Origin: an uncultured Sphingomonadales bacterium
GTDB lineage: Bacteria; Pseudomonadota; Alphaproteobacteria; Sphingomonadales; Sphingomonadaceae
Direction: 5' to 3'
Assembly (NCBI GenBank): GCA_903923465.1
Contig: CAIXXP010000131.1
Span: 1-40,462, forward strand
Length of the DNA stretch: 40,462 nucleotides
A model generated the notes under the pieces. The model searched no databases and was not told the DNA's origin. It saw nothing but the letters and a program-made list of their open reading frames with translations. Within the stretch, counting starts at the first letter, position 1, and each line of letters opens with the position of its first letter. This document shows positions 19,186 through 29,484 of the stretch, in pieces. The translations under genes were made by a program, and so were the position numbers.

Positions 19186-20931
19186 CTACATCTCCTCGAC
19201 CGCCTCCACACCCAGCAGGCTGAGACCATTCTTCACAATCTGCCCGATTTGCGCGGCGAGGAAAAGCCTCGCGCCGGTCAGCCGGGCATCCTGTGCCACA
19301 ATGAAGCGCTTATCGGGCCGATCGTTGCCCACATTCCAATAGGCATGGAACGCGGCGGCCAGCTCGCCCAGGAAGAAGGCGATGCGGTGCGGCTCGCGCG
19401 CCACGGCGGCAGCCTCCACCAGCCGGGGGAATTGCGCGGCGTGGCGCACCAGCGCCAGTTCCTCCTCGCCCAGCAGATCGAGACCGGCGGGGTTGGGCGC
19501 AAAGCCCTCTGCCGCACCCTTGCGCAGGGTGGAACAGATCCGCGCATGGGCATATTGCACATAGAACACGGGATTGTCCTTGCTGGCTTCCACCACCTTG
19601 GCGAAGTCGAAGTCCATCTGCGCCTCGGGCTTGCGGGTGAGCATGGTGAAGCGCACCACCGGCTTGCCCACTTCCTCGACCACCTCGCGCAGCGTGACGA
19701 AATTGCCGGAGCGCTTGGACATCTTCACCGGCTCGCCATTGCGCAGCAGGGCGACCATCTGGACGAGCTTCACCTCGAAGGGTGTTTCCCGTCCCTTAGC
19801 CCCGGTTAACGCAGCAACAGCGGCCTTGATGCGCTTGACCGTGCCCGCATGGTCCGCCCCCCAGATATCCACCAGCGCGTCGGCGGATTGGGCCTTCTGG
19901 AAGTGATAGGCGAGGTCGGCGCCGAAATAGGTCCAGCTGCCGTCGCTCTTCTTGATCGGCCGATCCTGATCGTCGCCAAACTTGGTGGAGCGGAACAGCG
20001 GCAGTTCCACCGGCTCCCAATCGTCGAGCAACTTGCCCTTGGGGGCCTCCAGCTCGCCATCATAGACGAGGTCATGCGCGCGCAGCCATGCCTCTGCCTC
20101 ATCCGGCTTGCCGCTGGCCTGCAGTTCGGCCTCTGACGAGAACACGTCGTGCTTGATGCCCAGCAGGGCGAGATCGTCGCGGATCATCACCATCATTGCC
20201 GCAACGGCGCGGGTGCGGAAGAGGGCGAGCCAATCGGCCTCGGGGGCCTGAACGAATTTATCGCCAAACTCCACCGCCAGCGCCTGCCCCACCGGCACCA
20301 GATAATCGCCCGGATAGAGCCCCTCGGGGATCTCGCCGACGGCCTCGCCTAAAGCCTCGCGATAGCGGACATGCGCCGAGCGCGCGAGCACCTGCACCTG
20401 CGCGCCGGCGTCGTTCACGTAATACTCGCGGATGACCCGGTGCCCGGCATATTCCAGCAACGTGGCCAGCGCATCGCCCACCACCGCGCCGCGGCAATGG
20501 CCCATGTGCATCGGCCCGGTGGGGTTGGCGGAGACATATTCCACATTCACCGTGGTGCCGCCACCGAGCGTGGAGCGGCCATAATCCGCCCCCAGCGTGG
20601 CGATGGCCGCCAGTTCGGTCAGCCATGCGGTGCGCGACAGGGTGAGGTTGATGAAGCCCGGCCCGGCGATGCTGGCGCTCTCCACCAGCGGCAGCTTGGC
20701 CAGTTCCGCCACCAGTGCCTCGGCCAGCGCGCGGGGATTGGTGCCAGCCGGCTTGGCCAGCACCATCGCCGCATTGGTGGCCAGATCGCCATGTGAAGGA
20801 TCGCGCGGCGGCTCCACCGCCACGGCAGAGCGCGACAGGCCGGCGGGCAGGGTTCCAGCAGCCTCCAGCGCATCGAGCGCGGTGGCGATATGGCCGACAA
20901 AGGCGGCGTGAAGCGTTTGATCGTGTGACAT
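19186..20931 (-). CDS. argS: Arginyl-tRNA synthetase
   Basis: VEYVSANPTGPMHMGHCRGAVVGDALATLLEYAGH (HIGH-type motif), VQMVALLRNGEPVKMSKRSGNFVTLREVVEEVG (KMSKR). Confidence 0.97.
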   Translation of the reverse strand: MSHDQTLHAAFVGHIATALDALEAAGTLPAGLSRSAVAVEPPRDPSHGDLATNAAMVLAKPAGTNPRALAEALVAELAKLPLVESASIAGPGFINLTLSRTAWLTELAAIATLGADYGRSTLGGGTTVNVEYVSANPTGPMHMGHCRGAVVGDALATLLEYAGHRVIREYYVNDAGAQVQVLARSAHVRYREALGEAVGEIPEGLYPGDYLVPVGQALAVEFGDKFVQAPEADWLALFRTRAVAAMMVMIRDDLALLGIKHDVFSSEAELQASGKPDEAEAWLRAHDLVYDGELEAPKGKLLDDWEPVELPLFRSTKFGDDQDRPIKKSDGSWTYFGADLAYHFQKAQSADALVDIWGADHAGTVKRIKAAVAALTGAKGRETPFEVKLVQMVALLRNGEPVKMSKRSGNFVTLREVVEEVGKPVVRFTMLTRKPEAQMDFDFAKVVEASKDNPVFYVQYAHARICSTLRKGAAEGFAPNPAGLDLLGEEELALVRHAAQFPRLVEAAAVAREPHRIAFFLGELAAAFHAYWNVGNDRPDKRFIVAQDARLTGARLFLAAQIGQIVKNGLSLLGVEAVEEM

Positions 20932-21023
20932 AGCCCGCGCGGTTAGCCAGTTTAGCGCCGATGCGCCAGTGCGATGGCAGGTATGGGCGTTGGCCAGCAT
21001 TGAAAGAGGGAGATTAGGTTTCA

Positions 21024-21171
21024 CCCCTTCCCTGTCGTCGTGGCGCCAAGGGTTCGGCGTCGCGCGAGGTTGCAGCCCCGCAGGCTTTCAAAGCCGCTTC
21101 GCGGCAATGCGCCCACGTCGAGAGGCCAGAGCGACGAAGACAGTCATGGGGTTTGGGGCCTAAGGCCCCAA
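21024..21171. repeat. Dispersed intergenic repeat (box plus hairpin family), copy 2
   Basis: cttccctgtcgtcgtggcgcc...aaagccgcttcgcggcaatgcgcccacgtcgagaggccagagcgacgaagacagtcatgggg plus hairpin TTGGGGCC-TAA-GGCCCCAA (21153-21171). Confidence 0.75.
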
Positions 21172-21194
21172 GATTACCCTTTTCCCCTTCACCC

Positions 21195-21854
21195 TCACCG
21201 GGTGGCGTTATACGCCAGTTGCGCGTCATCCAGCTGGAAGCCGACCAGCAGCTCGAAGCTGGCGCGGCCCACGGCCTCCTGCACATCGGGATCGGCCAGC
21301 GGATCGACGGCGGCATCGGCCTCGCCGGCGTGGCGCTTGCGGGTGATGCGGTCGTGCACGCTGCGGGCCAGGGTCGCCTCGGCCTTGTCGACCAGCGCGC
21401 CACCCTTGCCCATGGCCTCGGCGCGGGCCTGGCCATCGGCGAAATGGATGGTCACCGTCCCCACGCGCTTGGTCACCACGGCCGAGCCGCCGCGCAGCAC
21501 GGTGACGAAATAGGGCAGAACCAGATCGCGTTCGCCCCGCGCATCGGCGCGCCGGGCCTGAACCCTGAAGGTGACGTCCGATTTCACCTTGGCCGACTTC
21601 GAATCGCAGGTGCTGCGCACGTCGGTCATCGAGGCGACGACATCCACCTGCCGCGAATCGCGCGAGTCAGGGTCGTTGAACAGGGTGATATCGCCGGTGT
21701 AATCGGGGATTCCCACCGCCGGGCACGGGCTGCGCACCGCGCTGATGCCCACGCCATCCTCGACAACCAGTTCGCCGCTGGAGTGGCAGCCGGCCAACGC
21801 AAGGCTGGCCGTGAGGGCAATGGCCTTGAGAACCCGTGAAAAACGACCTGTCAT
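21195..21854 (-). CDS. Putative lipoprotein of unknown function
   Basis: Lipobox-like signal MTGRFSRVLKAIALTASLALAGCHSS; remainder not recognised. Confidence 0.75.
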   Translation of the reverse strand: MTGRFSRVLKAIALTASLALAGCHSSGELVVEDGVGISAVRSPCPAVGIPDYTGDITLFNDPDSRDSRQVDVVASMTDVRSTCDSKSAKVKSDVTFRVQARRADARGERDLVLPYFVTVLRGGSAVVTKRVGTVTIHFADGQARAEAMGKGGALVDKAEATLARSVHDRITRKRHAGEADAAVDPLADPDVQEAVGRASFELLVGFQLDDAQLAYNATR

Positions 21855-21923
21855 GCGTGGCATCCCGATAATCCGTATCGCCTGCCCTAGCGGGCGGCGT
21901 TTCAAAACGCTAGAGGCGGCTTT

Positions 21924-22919
21924 ATGAACATCGCCCGAACTGCTGCCCCGCCCCGCACCAGCACCGCATCCTCCACCTCCGGCCTGCCGCCGCTGCGCTT
22001 GCTCATTGCCGCGCCGCGCGGATTTTGCGCCGGCGTCGACCGCGCGATCGAGATCGTCGAGCGGGCGATCCACCGCTATGGCGCGCCGGTCTATGTGCGG
22101 CACGAAATCGTCCACAACCGATTCGTCGTGGATGGGCTGAAGGCCAAGGGCGCCATTTTCGTCGAGGAGCTGGACGAAGTGCCCGATGGCGCGCCAGTCA
22201 TCTTCTCGGCGCATGGCGTGCCCAAATCCGTGCCGGCCGCCGCCGACGCGCGCGGGCTGGACTGGCTGGATGCCACCTGCCCGCTGGTCTCCAAGGTTCA
22301 CCGCCAGGCAGAGCGCCATGTCGTCGCCGGCCGCCACATCCTGTTCATCGGCCACGCCGGCCACCCGGAGGTGATCGGCACGTTCGGCCAGGTGCCCGAT
22401 GGCGCGATGACGCTGGTGGAAACGCTGGATGATGTCACGGCCCTGCCCTTCACCGATGGCGGCGCGCTGGGCTTCCTCACGCAAACGACGCTGTCGGTGG
22501 ACGATACCGCCGCCATCGTCACCGCGCTGCGCGCCCGCTATCCCGACATCTCCGGCCCGCGCGCCGAGGATATCTGCTATGCCACCTCCAACCGGCAGGT
22601 GGCGGTGAAGGCCATTGCCCCCGATTGCGAGTTGCTATTCGTGATGGGCGCGCCCAATTCGTCCAACTCGCAGCGGCTGGTCGAAGTGGCCGAGCGCTGC
22701 GGCGCCCGCGCCATGCTGGTGCAGCGCGCCAGCGAGATCGACCCCGCCTGGCTCGATGGCGTCACCACGCTCGGCCTCACCGCTGGCGCCTCCGCCCCCG
22801 AGGCGCTGGTGCGCGAGGTGATCGACTTCCTCGCCACCTTCCGCACCGTCAGCGAGGAAACCATCGTCACCACCGAGGAAAAGATGGTGTTCAAGCTGCC
22901 GCGCCAGCTGGCCGACTAG
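21924..22919 (+). CDS. ispH: 4-hydroxy-3-methylbut-2-enyl diphosphate reductase
   Basis: [91 protein letters not shown]. Confidence 0.97.
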   Translation: MNIARTAAPPRTSTASSTSGLPPLRLLIAAPRGFCAGVDRAIEIVERAIHRYGAPVYVRHEIVHNRFVVDGLKAKGAIFVEELDEVPDGAPVIFSAHGVPKSVPAAADARGLDWLDATCPLVSKVHRQAERHVVAGRHILFIGHAGHPEVIGTFGQVPDGAMTLVETLDDVTALPFTDGGALGFLTQTTLSVDDTAAIVTALRARYPDISGPRAEDICYATSNRQVAVKAIAPDCELLFVMGAPNSSNSQRLVEVAERCGARAMLVQRASEIDPAWLDGVTTLGLTAGASAPEALVREVIDFLATFRTVSEETIVTTEEKMVFKLPRQLAD

Positions 22920-22934
22920 GACCGGGCGGGGGCC

Positions 22935-23945
22935 ATGGCAGTCTATACCCAGCTTGGCGCGGAGGCGCTGGCCGGCCTGATCGGGCATTTCGACGTGGGC
23001 GCACTGGTTTCGGCCAAGGGCATCGCCGAGGGCGTCTCCAACAGCAACTGGCTGATCGAGACCAGCGGGGCCGGCTGCGCCGCGCAGGAAGGCGGCCATT
23101 GCCGCTTCATCCTCACCGTCTACGAGGCGCGCACCGAAGTGGCGGACCTGCCCTTCTTCCTCGGCTTGCTCGACCATCTGGCGGCCAGGGGCTGCCCGGT
23201 GCCGCGCACCATTCACGACCGCGCGGGCGCGGCCAGCCGCATGGTGGCCGGCGCGGATGGCATCGGCAAGCCGGCGGCGCTCATCGAATTCCTGCCGGGC
23301 GTCTCGGTCAGCGAGCCCACGCCGGCGCAAGCCCGCGCCGTGGGCGAGGCGCTGGCGCAGGTGCATCTGGCGGCGGCCGATTTTGGCGGCACCCGCGCCA
23401 ATGGCCTGGGCCTTGCCCAATGGGGCGAGCTGCTGCGCGCCTGCGGACCGGAGGGACTGGCGGCTATCCACCCCGAACTCGCCACATTGGTGGATCGCGA
23501 ACTGGCCGTGCTGGAACGCCGCTGGCCCACCGATCTGCCGCGCGGGGTGGTGCATGCCGATCTGTTTCCCGACAATGTGCTGATGCTCGGCGATGCGGTC
23601 TCCGGCCTCATCGATTTCTACTTCGCCTGCACCGACATCCTTACTTACGATGTGGCCGTAACCCACGCGGCGTGGTGCTTCTCGTCGGACGGCCGCCGGT
23701 TCGACGCGCGGGCCTCGGCGGCGCTGCTGGCAGGCTATGACAGTGTGCGCCCGCTGGGCGAGGCCGAACGCGCCGCCCTGCCCCTGCTGGCGCGCGGCGC
23801 CGCCATGCGCTTCCTTGCCACCCGCGCCTATGATTGGCTGAACACGCCCGCCGATGCCCTCGTCACCCGCAAGGACCCGATGGCCTTTGCCCGCCGGCTG
23901 GAATTCTATGCCAAGGCGGAAAACGCCGACATCTTCGCGTCATGA
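22935..23945 (+). CDS. thrB: Homoserine kinase (APH-fold ThrB)
   Basis: [85 protein letters not shown]. Confidence 0.95.
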   Translation: MAVYTQLGAEALAGLIGHFDVGALVSAKGIAEGVSNSNWLIETSGAGCAAQEGGHCRFILTVYEARTEVADLPFFLGLLDHLAARGCPVPRTIHDRAGAASRMVAGADGIGKPAALIEFLPGVSVSEPTPAQARAVGEALAQVHLAAADFGGTRANGLGLAQWGELLRACGPEGLAAIHPELATLVDRELAVLERRWPTDLPRGVVHADLFPDNVLMLGDAVSGLIDFYFACTDILTYDVAVTHAAWCFSSDGRRFDARASAALLAGYDSVRPLGEAERAALPLLARGAAMRFLATRAYDWLNTPADALVTRKDPMAFARRLEFYAKAENADIFAS

Positions 23946-24400
23946 GCGAAACCCCGCTCAAACAGGTCGATATCTTCACCGACGGCGCCTGCAAGGGCAA
24001 CCCCGGCCCCGGCGGCTGGGCCGCGCTGCTGCGCATGGGCAGCTATGAAAAGGAACTGGTGGGCGGCGAGGCGGAGACGACCAACAACCGCATGGAACTC
24101 ACCGCCGTGATCCGCGCCCTCGCCGCGCTGAACCAGCCCTGCGCCGTTACACTGCAAACCGACAGCCGTTATGTCATCGACGGCATCACCAAATGGATCC
24201 ACGGCTGGATGAAAAAGGGCTGGGTCAACGCCAAAAAGGAACCCGTGGCCAACGAGGACCTGTGGCGCGACCTGCTGATCGTCTCGCGCCCGCACAAGAT
24301 CAACTGGACCTGGGTGAAGGGCCACTCCGGCAGCGTGGAGAACGAGCGCGTGGATACGCTGGCCAGTGATGAAGCGGTTAAGGCCGGAAGGAAGCGGTAG
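23942..24400 (+). CDS. rnhA: Ribonuclease HI
   Basis: [52 protein letters not shown]...[31 protein letters not shown] overlap with thrB. Confidence 0.97.
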   Translation: MSETPLKQVDIFTDGACKGNPGPGGWAALLRMGSYEKELVGGEAETTNNRMELTAVIRALAALNQPCAVTLQTDSRYVIDGITKWIHGWMKKGWVNAKKEPVANEDLWRDLLIVSRPHKINWTWVKGHSGSVENERVDTLASDEAVKAGRKR

Positions 24401-24415
24401 GATTAAGGGGTAGGT

Positions 24416-24573
24416 GCGAGGGAATCGTCCCTCGCGCTCCCAATACTGTCGGCGTTGCGTGCCGCTCGCCCTTGGCGCAAGGCCGCTTATAGGCGCTGCG
24501 CGGCCGGGCGCACGGTGGCAGGAGTGGCGCTAAGGTCGACAGTAATGGGAGCGCGAGGGGGTAACCCCCTCGC
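24416..24573. repeat. Inverted pair of the box plus hairpin repeat between convergent genes
   Basis: Left hairpin GCGAGGGA-ATCG-TCCCTCGC (24416-24435) plus GCTCCCAATACTGTCG (24436-24451); right CGACAGTAATGGGAGC (24537-24552) plus hairpin GCGAGGGGG-TAA-CCCCCTCGC (24553-24573). The boxes are 15/16 inverted repeats. Confidence 0.9.
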
Positions 24574-24603
24574 ATCTTACTCTTCCCTCTTCCCCCCTCA
24601 CCC

Positions 24604-25704
24604 CTACTTCCCGAAAAACCGCCCCGGCGCGAACCGCCCCGGATCCACCGCCCCACCCGTTTCGCCCAGCAGCAGCCCGGCGGCCAGCGCGGCACCGGCG
24701 GGGGCGGTCTGGATGCCGAAGCCGCCCTGCCCCGTGCACCAGAAGAAGCCGGCCACGCGGGGGTCGAAGCCATAGACCGGCAGGCGATCGGGCGCGAAGC
24801 TGCGCAGGCCCGCCCAGCGGTGCTCCACCGCCTCGATCCGCCAGTCCACCACTTGCCCCAGCCGATCCAGCGCGCGGGCCACGTCCAGCTCCTCGGGCGC
24901 GGCGTCGCAGGGCGGGCTGGGGGTTTCGTCGTGGGGCGAGAGCCACAGGCGCCCGCTCTCGGGCTTGAAATAGAAGCGCTCGCCCAGATCCAGCACCAGC
25001 GGCAGGCTGGGCGCGGGCACCGGCTCCGCGCGCAACTGCGCCACGGTGCGGCGATAGGGGCGGATGCCCAGCGGCGCGGCCCCAGCCAGCGCCGCCACCC
25101 CATCCGCCCAGGCCCCGGCGGCGTTCACCAGCGTGGCTGCGGATAGCTGGCGACCATCGGCGAGGGTGAGGCGCCAGTGACCGCTTTCCCGTTCGGCCCC
25201 CGCCAGCCGGGCCGTGGTGAGCAACTCGGCGCCACCCTGCCGGGCAGTCGCCAGATAGTGCTGATGCAGCGCGGCCACATCGATGTCGCAGCAATCGGGT
25301 TCCAGCGCGCCCGCCACCCAACCGTCGCGCAGGCCGGGAATGCGCGCGGCGATGGCGGCGCGGTCCAGCCGCTCCACCCTCACCCCCAGCGCCGCGAAGC
25401 GCGCGGCAAAGCCGTCCAGCGCCACCTCGGCCCCCTCGCGCGCGATGGTGAGCGCCCCGCGCGGGCGCAGCACCCCCAGCGCATGCAGCGGCGGCCCCGA
25501 GGCGGTCGTCAGCGGCTGAACCAGCGGCCCGCCATAGCTCTCCGTCCAGAAGGCGGCGGAGCGGCCCGTGGCGTGATAGCCGGGGTGCGCTTCCGCCTCC
25601 AGCAGCAGCACGCGCGGGGGCGATGGCGCGGCGGCCAGCGCGGCGGCCAGCGAGGCGCCGGCCATGCCCGCGCCGATGATGGCGATGTCGGCCGGTCGGT
25701 TCAT
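24604..25704 (-). CDS. FAD-dependent oxidoreductase (DAO/glycine oxidase family)
   Basis: ADIAIIGAGMAGASLAAALAAAPSPPRVLLLEAEAHPGYHATGRSAAF (GxGxxG), NAAGAWADGVAALAG, C-terminal FFWCTGQGGFGIQTAPAGAALAAGLLLG. Confidence 0.9.
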   Translation of the reverse strand: MNRPADIAIIGAGMAGASLAAALAAAPSPPRVLLLEAEAHPGYHATGRSAAFWTESYGGPLVQPLTTASGPPLHALGVLRPRGALTIAREGAEVALDGFAARFAALGVRVERLDRAAIAARIPGLRDGWVAGALEPDCCDIDVAALHQHYLATARQGGAELLTTARLAGAERESGHWRLTLADGRQLSAATLVNAAGAWADGVAALAGAAPLGIRPYRRTVAQLRAEPVPAPSLPLVLDLGERFYFKPESGRLWLSPHDETPSPPCDAAPEELDVARALDRLGQVVDWRIEAVEHRWAGLRSFAPDRLPVYGFDPRVAGFFWCTGQGGFGIQTAPAGAALAAGLLLGETGGAVDPGRFAPGRFFGK

Positions 25705-25924
25705 CGCCGGCGGCCCTTCGCGCCGGCGGGTCGCGCGGGGCAACCATGTCGCGCCAACACCGCGTTAAATTTTGCTCGACGCATAGGGTTAATTCCAGGC
25801 TCCCCGCCAATGCGGGCAAATACCCTTAATGCCTCGCTTACCAAATGACAGAGCATCCCCGGTAGAGAAACGCCGGATACCCGTCCGCCACACACAGTCG
25901 GCCCAAACCTGTTCAGGATGTCTC

Positions 25925-26518
25925 ATGCACGGCGCTTCCTCGTCTCACAGCCTGATTTCCTATGGCCTACTGGGCGCCTTGGCAATCGCGCTGCTGGTGG
26001 CGGGGCTGGGCGATCTGGCGCACCGGCGCATCGGCAACCGGCTGACCGGCAGCATCGCGCTGGCCGCGCCGCTGTTCTGGTGGGCCGGCGGCCTGTCGCT
26101 GGCGGCAGCGGGCTGGCAGGTGGCGCTGGCAGCGGCCTGCCTGATGCTGGGAGCCACGCTGTTTGCCAGCGGAACAATGGGCGGCGGCGATGTCAAGCTG
26201 CTGACCGCGCTGGCCTTGTGGATCCCGCCCTTGTGGTTCGCCCAGTTGCTGGTGGTAATGGCACTGGCCGGGGGCCTGCTGGCGCTGGCGTGGCTGGCGC
26301 ATCGCGCGGCGCGACGTTCGCAACCGGCTCGCGGGGCCGTAGCAGCGCGCCATGGCGCCACCGGTGAGGCCGCCACCGACGAGACCGCCACTGATGAGGC
26401 CCGGGCCTCCGACTCAATCCCCTATGGCATCGCCATCGCCGCGGGCGGGCTGTGGGTGCTGGCGCGCGATTACCTGCCGCTGGCCGGGGCCAATCTGTCC
26501 CTCATGATCGGGAGCTAG
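25925..26518 (+). CDS. cpaA: Prepilin peptidase (A24, CpaA/TadV-like)
   Basis: LGDLAHRRIGNRLTG (Asp-containing motif) and GTMGGGDVKLLTALALW (GxGD motif); multi-TM; first gene of the tad cluster. Confidence 0.88.
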   Translation: MHGASSSHSLISYGLLGALAIALLVAGLGDLAHRRIGNRLTGSIALAAPLFWWAGGLSLAAAGWQVALAAACLMLGATLFASGTMGGGDVKLLTALALWIPPLWFAQLLVVMALAGGLLALAWLAHRAARRSQPARGAVAARHGATGEAATDETATDEARASDSIPYGIAIAAGGLWVLARDYLPLAGANLSLMIGS

Positions 26519-26523
26519 CCGCA

Positions 26524-27636
26524 ATGAACCGCAAAAAACTGGGGCTGATGCTGGGCGCGGCGGCCATTGCCGTGTGCAACGCGCTAATCGCCCACAGCCT
26601 GCTATCGGGTCAGCCGACCCCTTCGGCACAGGCGCTGGAGATGGCACGCCACGGCCCACGCGTGCTGGTGGCCCGGCGCGACCTGCCGGTGGGCACGATC
26701 ATCACCCCCGACGCGCTGAATTTCATAGACTGGCCCAAGCAACTGATGAACCCCGACGACCAGACCGGCGCCGCCTATTTCCTCGACAGCACAACCAGTG
26801 CCGCCAAGCTGGCCGGCACCGTGGTGCGCACGGAAATCGTTGCCGGGCAACCCATCACCCGTGGCGCGTTGGTGGCACCGGGCGACCGGGGCTTTCTGGC
26901 CGCCGCGCTGGGGCCGGGCATGCGCGCCGTCACCATTTCCGTCACCGAACGCAGCGGCGTGGGCGGCTTTGTCTTCCCCGGCGACCGGGTGGACCTGATG
27001 CTGACCCAGACCATGCACGGCGAGGATGCGGGCGGCGCGATGAATGGTGGGGGCCAGCCCTTCGCCGTCACGGAAACCATCCTGCGCGACCTGCGCGTGC
27101 TGGCGACCGACCAATCCGTGGGCGCCGATCTCGTCGGCGGGCATGTGGCGGCGCATGCCTCGCACACGGTGACGCTGGAGGTGAGCCCGCGCAATGCCGA
27201 GAAAATCGAGGTGGCGCAAAGCGTCGGCGCCCTCAGCCTGACCCTGCGCGCCCTGACCGACACGGCCGCCGGCGCCAACCCGGATGCCGCCATCGCCTCG
27301 GGCTCCCTGTCCATTCCCGCCAATGCCAGCCATCAGGACGAGGAGCGGCTGATCGCGCAGAATGCCGCAAATGCGGATTCGCCATCCGGCGGCGACAGCT
27401 TCGTCACCGGCGGGGATGTTTCGCGTTTTCTGCGCCGCTCGCTGCCCCGGCTGGCGGCGGGCCCACTGGCAGAGGGCGGCCGTGTATCCGGCATTTCCGG
27501 TCCGATGCGCAGCCCTTCCGCGGCGATGGACTCCGCCGCAGCGCCTGCCGCCCAGGCCTATCCCTCTCGCGGTGGCGCGGTGGTAACGGTGAGCCGGGGC
27601 AAGGACGTCACGCCGGTCAGCGTGGGAGGGCAGTGA
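26524..27636 (+). CDS. cpaB: Flp pilus assembly protein CpaB (RcpC)
   Basis: VLVARRDLPVGTIITPDALNFIDWP (SAF domain), GMRAVTISVTERSGVGGFVFPGDRVDLMLTQ, TVTLEVSPRNAEKIEVAQSVGALSLTLR. Confidence 0.93.
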   Translation: MNRKKLGLMLGAAAIAVCNALIAHSLLSGQPTPSAQALEMARHGPRVLVARRDLPVGTIITPDALNFIDWPKQLMNPDDQTGAAYFLDSTTSAAKLAGTVVRTEIVAGQPITRGALVAPGDRGFLAAALGPGMRAVTISVTERSGVGGFVFPGDRVDLMLTQTMHGEDAGGAMNGGGQPFAVTETILRDLRVLATDQSVGADLVGGHVAAHASHTVTLEVSPRNAEKIEVAQSVGALSLTLRALTDTAAGANPDAAIASGSLSIPANASHQDEERLIAQNAANADSPSGGDSFVTGGDVSRFLRRSLPRLAAGPLAEGGRVSGISGPMRSPSAAMDSAAAPAAQAYPSRGGAVVTVSRGKDVTPVSVGGQ

Positions 27637-27637
27637 G

Positions 27638-29467
27638 ATGCGCCTTCCCGCCGCCCTCATTCCCGGAAAGCTCGTCCCGATGACATTTCACCCGTTTGAC
27701 GCAACCATCGGCCCCCGCGCCGCCGGCATTGTGGCGCTGGCCTTTGGCGCCGTGCTGGTTTCGGCCAGCGCCGTTCTGGGGCGCGAGGCGCGCGCGCTGC
27801 CCACTTTGGCGCCGCTGCATGCCGCCCCGCCCGCATTGGCCAAAGGCGCGCCCGCGCGCGGCGACACACCGCCCGCCGCCCTGAACCACGAACCGGGGCC
27901 CCGCGAACCTGAGGCGCGCGAACCGGGGGGCCGCGAACTCCCCGCTCCCATGGCCGATATCGCCCTGTCGCTGGGCCATGGGCGGCTGATCACCCTGGCC
28001 GAGCCGATGAAGGACGTGTTCGTCGCCGACGACAAGGTGGCGGATGTTCAGGTAAAGTCCGCCCATCAGCTCTATGTGTTCGGCAAGGCCGACGGCACCA
28101 CCACCATCTATGCCAGCGGCGCGGGCGGCCGCACCATCTGGTGCGCGAACCTGCGGGTAGGCGCCAATATCGACAGCGTGGACCACATGCTGGCGCTGGC
28201 CATGCCGGATGCGCGTATCACCGTCACCACCCTGGGCACCAACACCGTGCTGCTCACCGGCGCCGTCGCCAACCCCGAGGATGCCGCCGAAGCCGCCCGG
28301 CTGACGCAGGCCTTCATGGGCAAGGAGGCCAATGTCATCACCCGGCTGCGCGCGGCCACCCCGCTTCAGGTGAACCTGCAGGTCTGCATCGCCGAGGTTT
28401 CGCGCACGCTGATGCGCAAACTGGGCTCGAACATCACCACCCAGGGCGGCAAAAGCGGGCTGATCGGCGTTGCGCACGGGGGCAACCCGGGCACCATCAC
28501 CAATCCGCTGCCCGGGGGCGTCACCACTGGCGGCAGCACCGTCGGCCTGCCGGTCCTCGATGCCTCGGCCGCCTATGGCCTGCCCACGGGCTCGATCAGC
28601 CTGCCGTTCAACCCGGCCACCGGCAAATTCATCGCGCCCGGCACCGCCACGCCGATTTACGCGATGGGCAGCACCCTGGCCAACACCACCGCCATTGGGC
28701 TTGCCGGCCATTTTTTCGGGCTGAACGTGCTGAATACGCTGGATGTTGGCGAACAGCTGGGGTTGGTCACCACGCTGGCCCAGCCCAACCTCACCGCCAT
28801 TTCGGGCGAGACAGCCGAATTTCTGGCCGGCGGCGAGTTTCCCATTCCCACGCCCGGCGGCCTTGGCGCCACCAGCATCGAGTACAAGAAATTCGGTGTC
28901 AGCCTGTCCTACACCCCCACCGTGCTGGCCGATGGCCGCATTTCGCTGCGGGTGCGGCCCGAGGTGTCGGAACTTTCCACCAACGGCGCGGTCTCGATCA
29001 ATGGCTATTCCATCCCTGGCCTCACCGTGCGCCGCACCGAAACCACGGTGGAACTGGGCTCCGGCCAGAGCTTCATGATCGCCGGGCTGATGAGCAATAA
29101 CGCCAGCCACACCATCGAAAAGCTGCCCGGCGCAGGCGATGTGCCGATCATCGGCGCGCTGTTCCGCTCCACCAGTTTCCAGCAGGGCGAGACGGAACTG
29201 GTGATCGTCGTCACCCCCTATCTGGTGCGGCCGGTGGATGATGGCGACATCAGCCTGCCCACTGACGGCTACCAGAGCCCGGATGCCATTCGCGAGATGC
29301 TGGGCGACATCGTCAGCAAGCGCAAATCCCCGCCGCGCCCCCGACCGACGGCAACGCCCGCCCGCACGGAAGAAACCCGACGCCTTTCGGCACCGGCCGA
29401 GGTGGCCCCCGTCCCGGCGCCCGCCGCCGCCGCAGAGCCCGCGCCCGCGGCCCTGTCGCGACCCTGA
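27638..29467 (+). CDS. cpaC: Tad secretin CpaC/RcpA
   Basis: IALSLGHGRLITLAEPMKDVFVADDKVADVQVKS, secretin domain QPNLTAISGETAEFLAGGEFPIP...IEYKKFGVSLSYTPTVLADGRISLRVRPEVSEL...FMIAGLMSNNASHTIEKLPGAGDVPIIGALFRSTSFQQGETELVIVVTPYLVRPV. Confidence 0.95.
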   Translation: MRLPAALIPGKLVPMTFHPFDATIGPRAAGIVALAFGAVLVSASAVLGREARALPTLAPLHAAPPALAKGAPARGDTPPAALNHEPGPREPEAREPGGRELPAPMADIALSLGHGRLITLAEPMKDVFVADDKVADVQVKSAHQLYVFGKADGTTTIYASGAGGRTIWCANLRVGANIDSVDHMLALAMPDARITVTTLGTNTVLLTGAVANPEDAAEAARLTQAFMGKEANVITRLRAATPLQVNLQVCIAEVSRTLMRKLGSNITTQGGKSGLIGVAHGGNPGTITNPLPGGVTTGGSTVGLPVLDASAAYGLPTGSISLPFNPATGKFIAPGTATPIYAMGSTLANTTAIGLAGHFFGLNVLNTLDVGEQLGLVTTLAQPNLTAISGETAEFLAGGEFPIPTPGGLGATSIEYKKFGVSLSYTPTVLADGRISLRVRPEVSELSTNGAVSINGYSIPGLTVRRTETTVELGSGQSFMIAGLMSNNASHTIEKLPGAGDVPIIGALFRSTSFQQGETELVIVVTPYLVRPVDDGDISLPTDGYQSPDAIREMLGDIVSKRKSPPRPRPTATPARTEETRRLSAPAEVAPVPAPAAAAEPAPAALSRP

Positions 29468-29484
29468 GCCCCCAGGAGACCCCC

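Noticed and set aside
24436-24552. IS element or MITE terminal inverted repeats with transposase
   Set aside because: Only ~85 bp between the inverted boxes, no transposase ORF, and no target-site duplication that I could identify; kept as a repeat instead.
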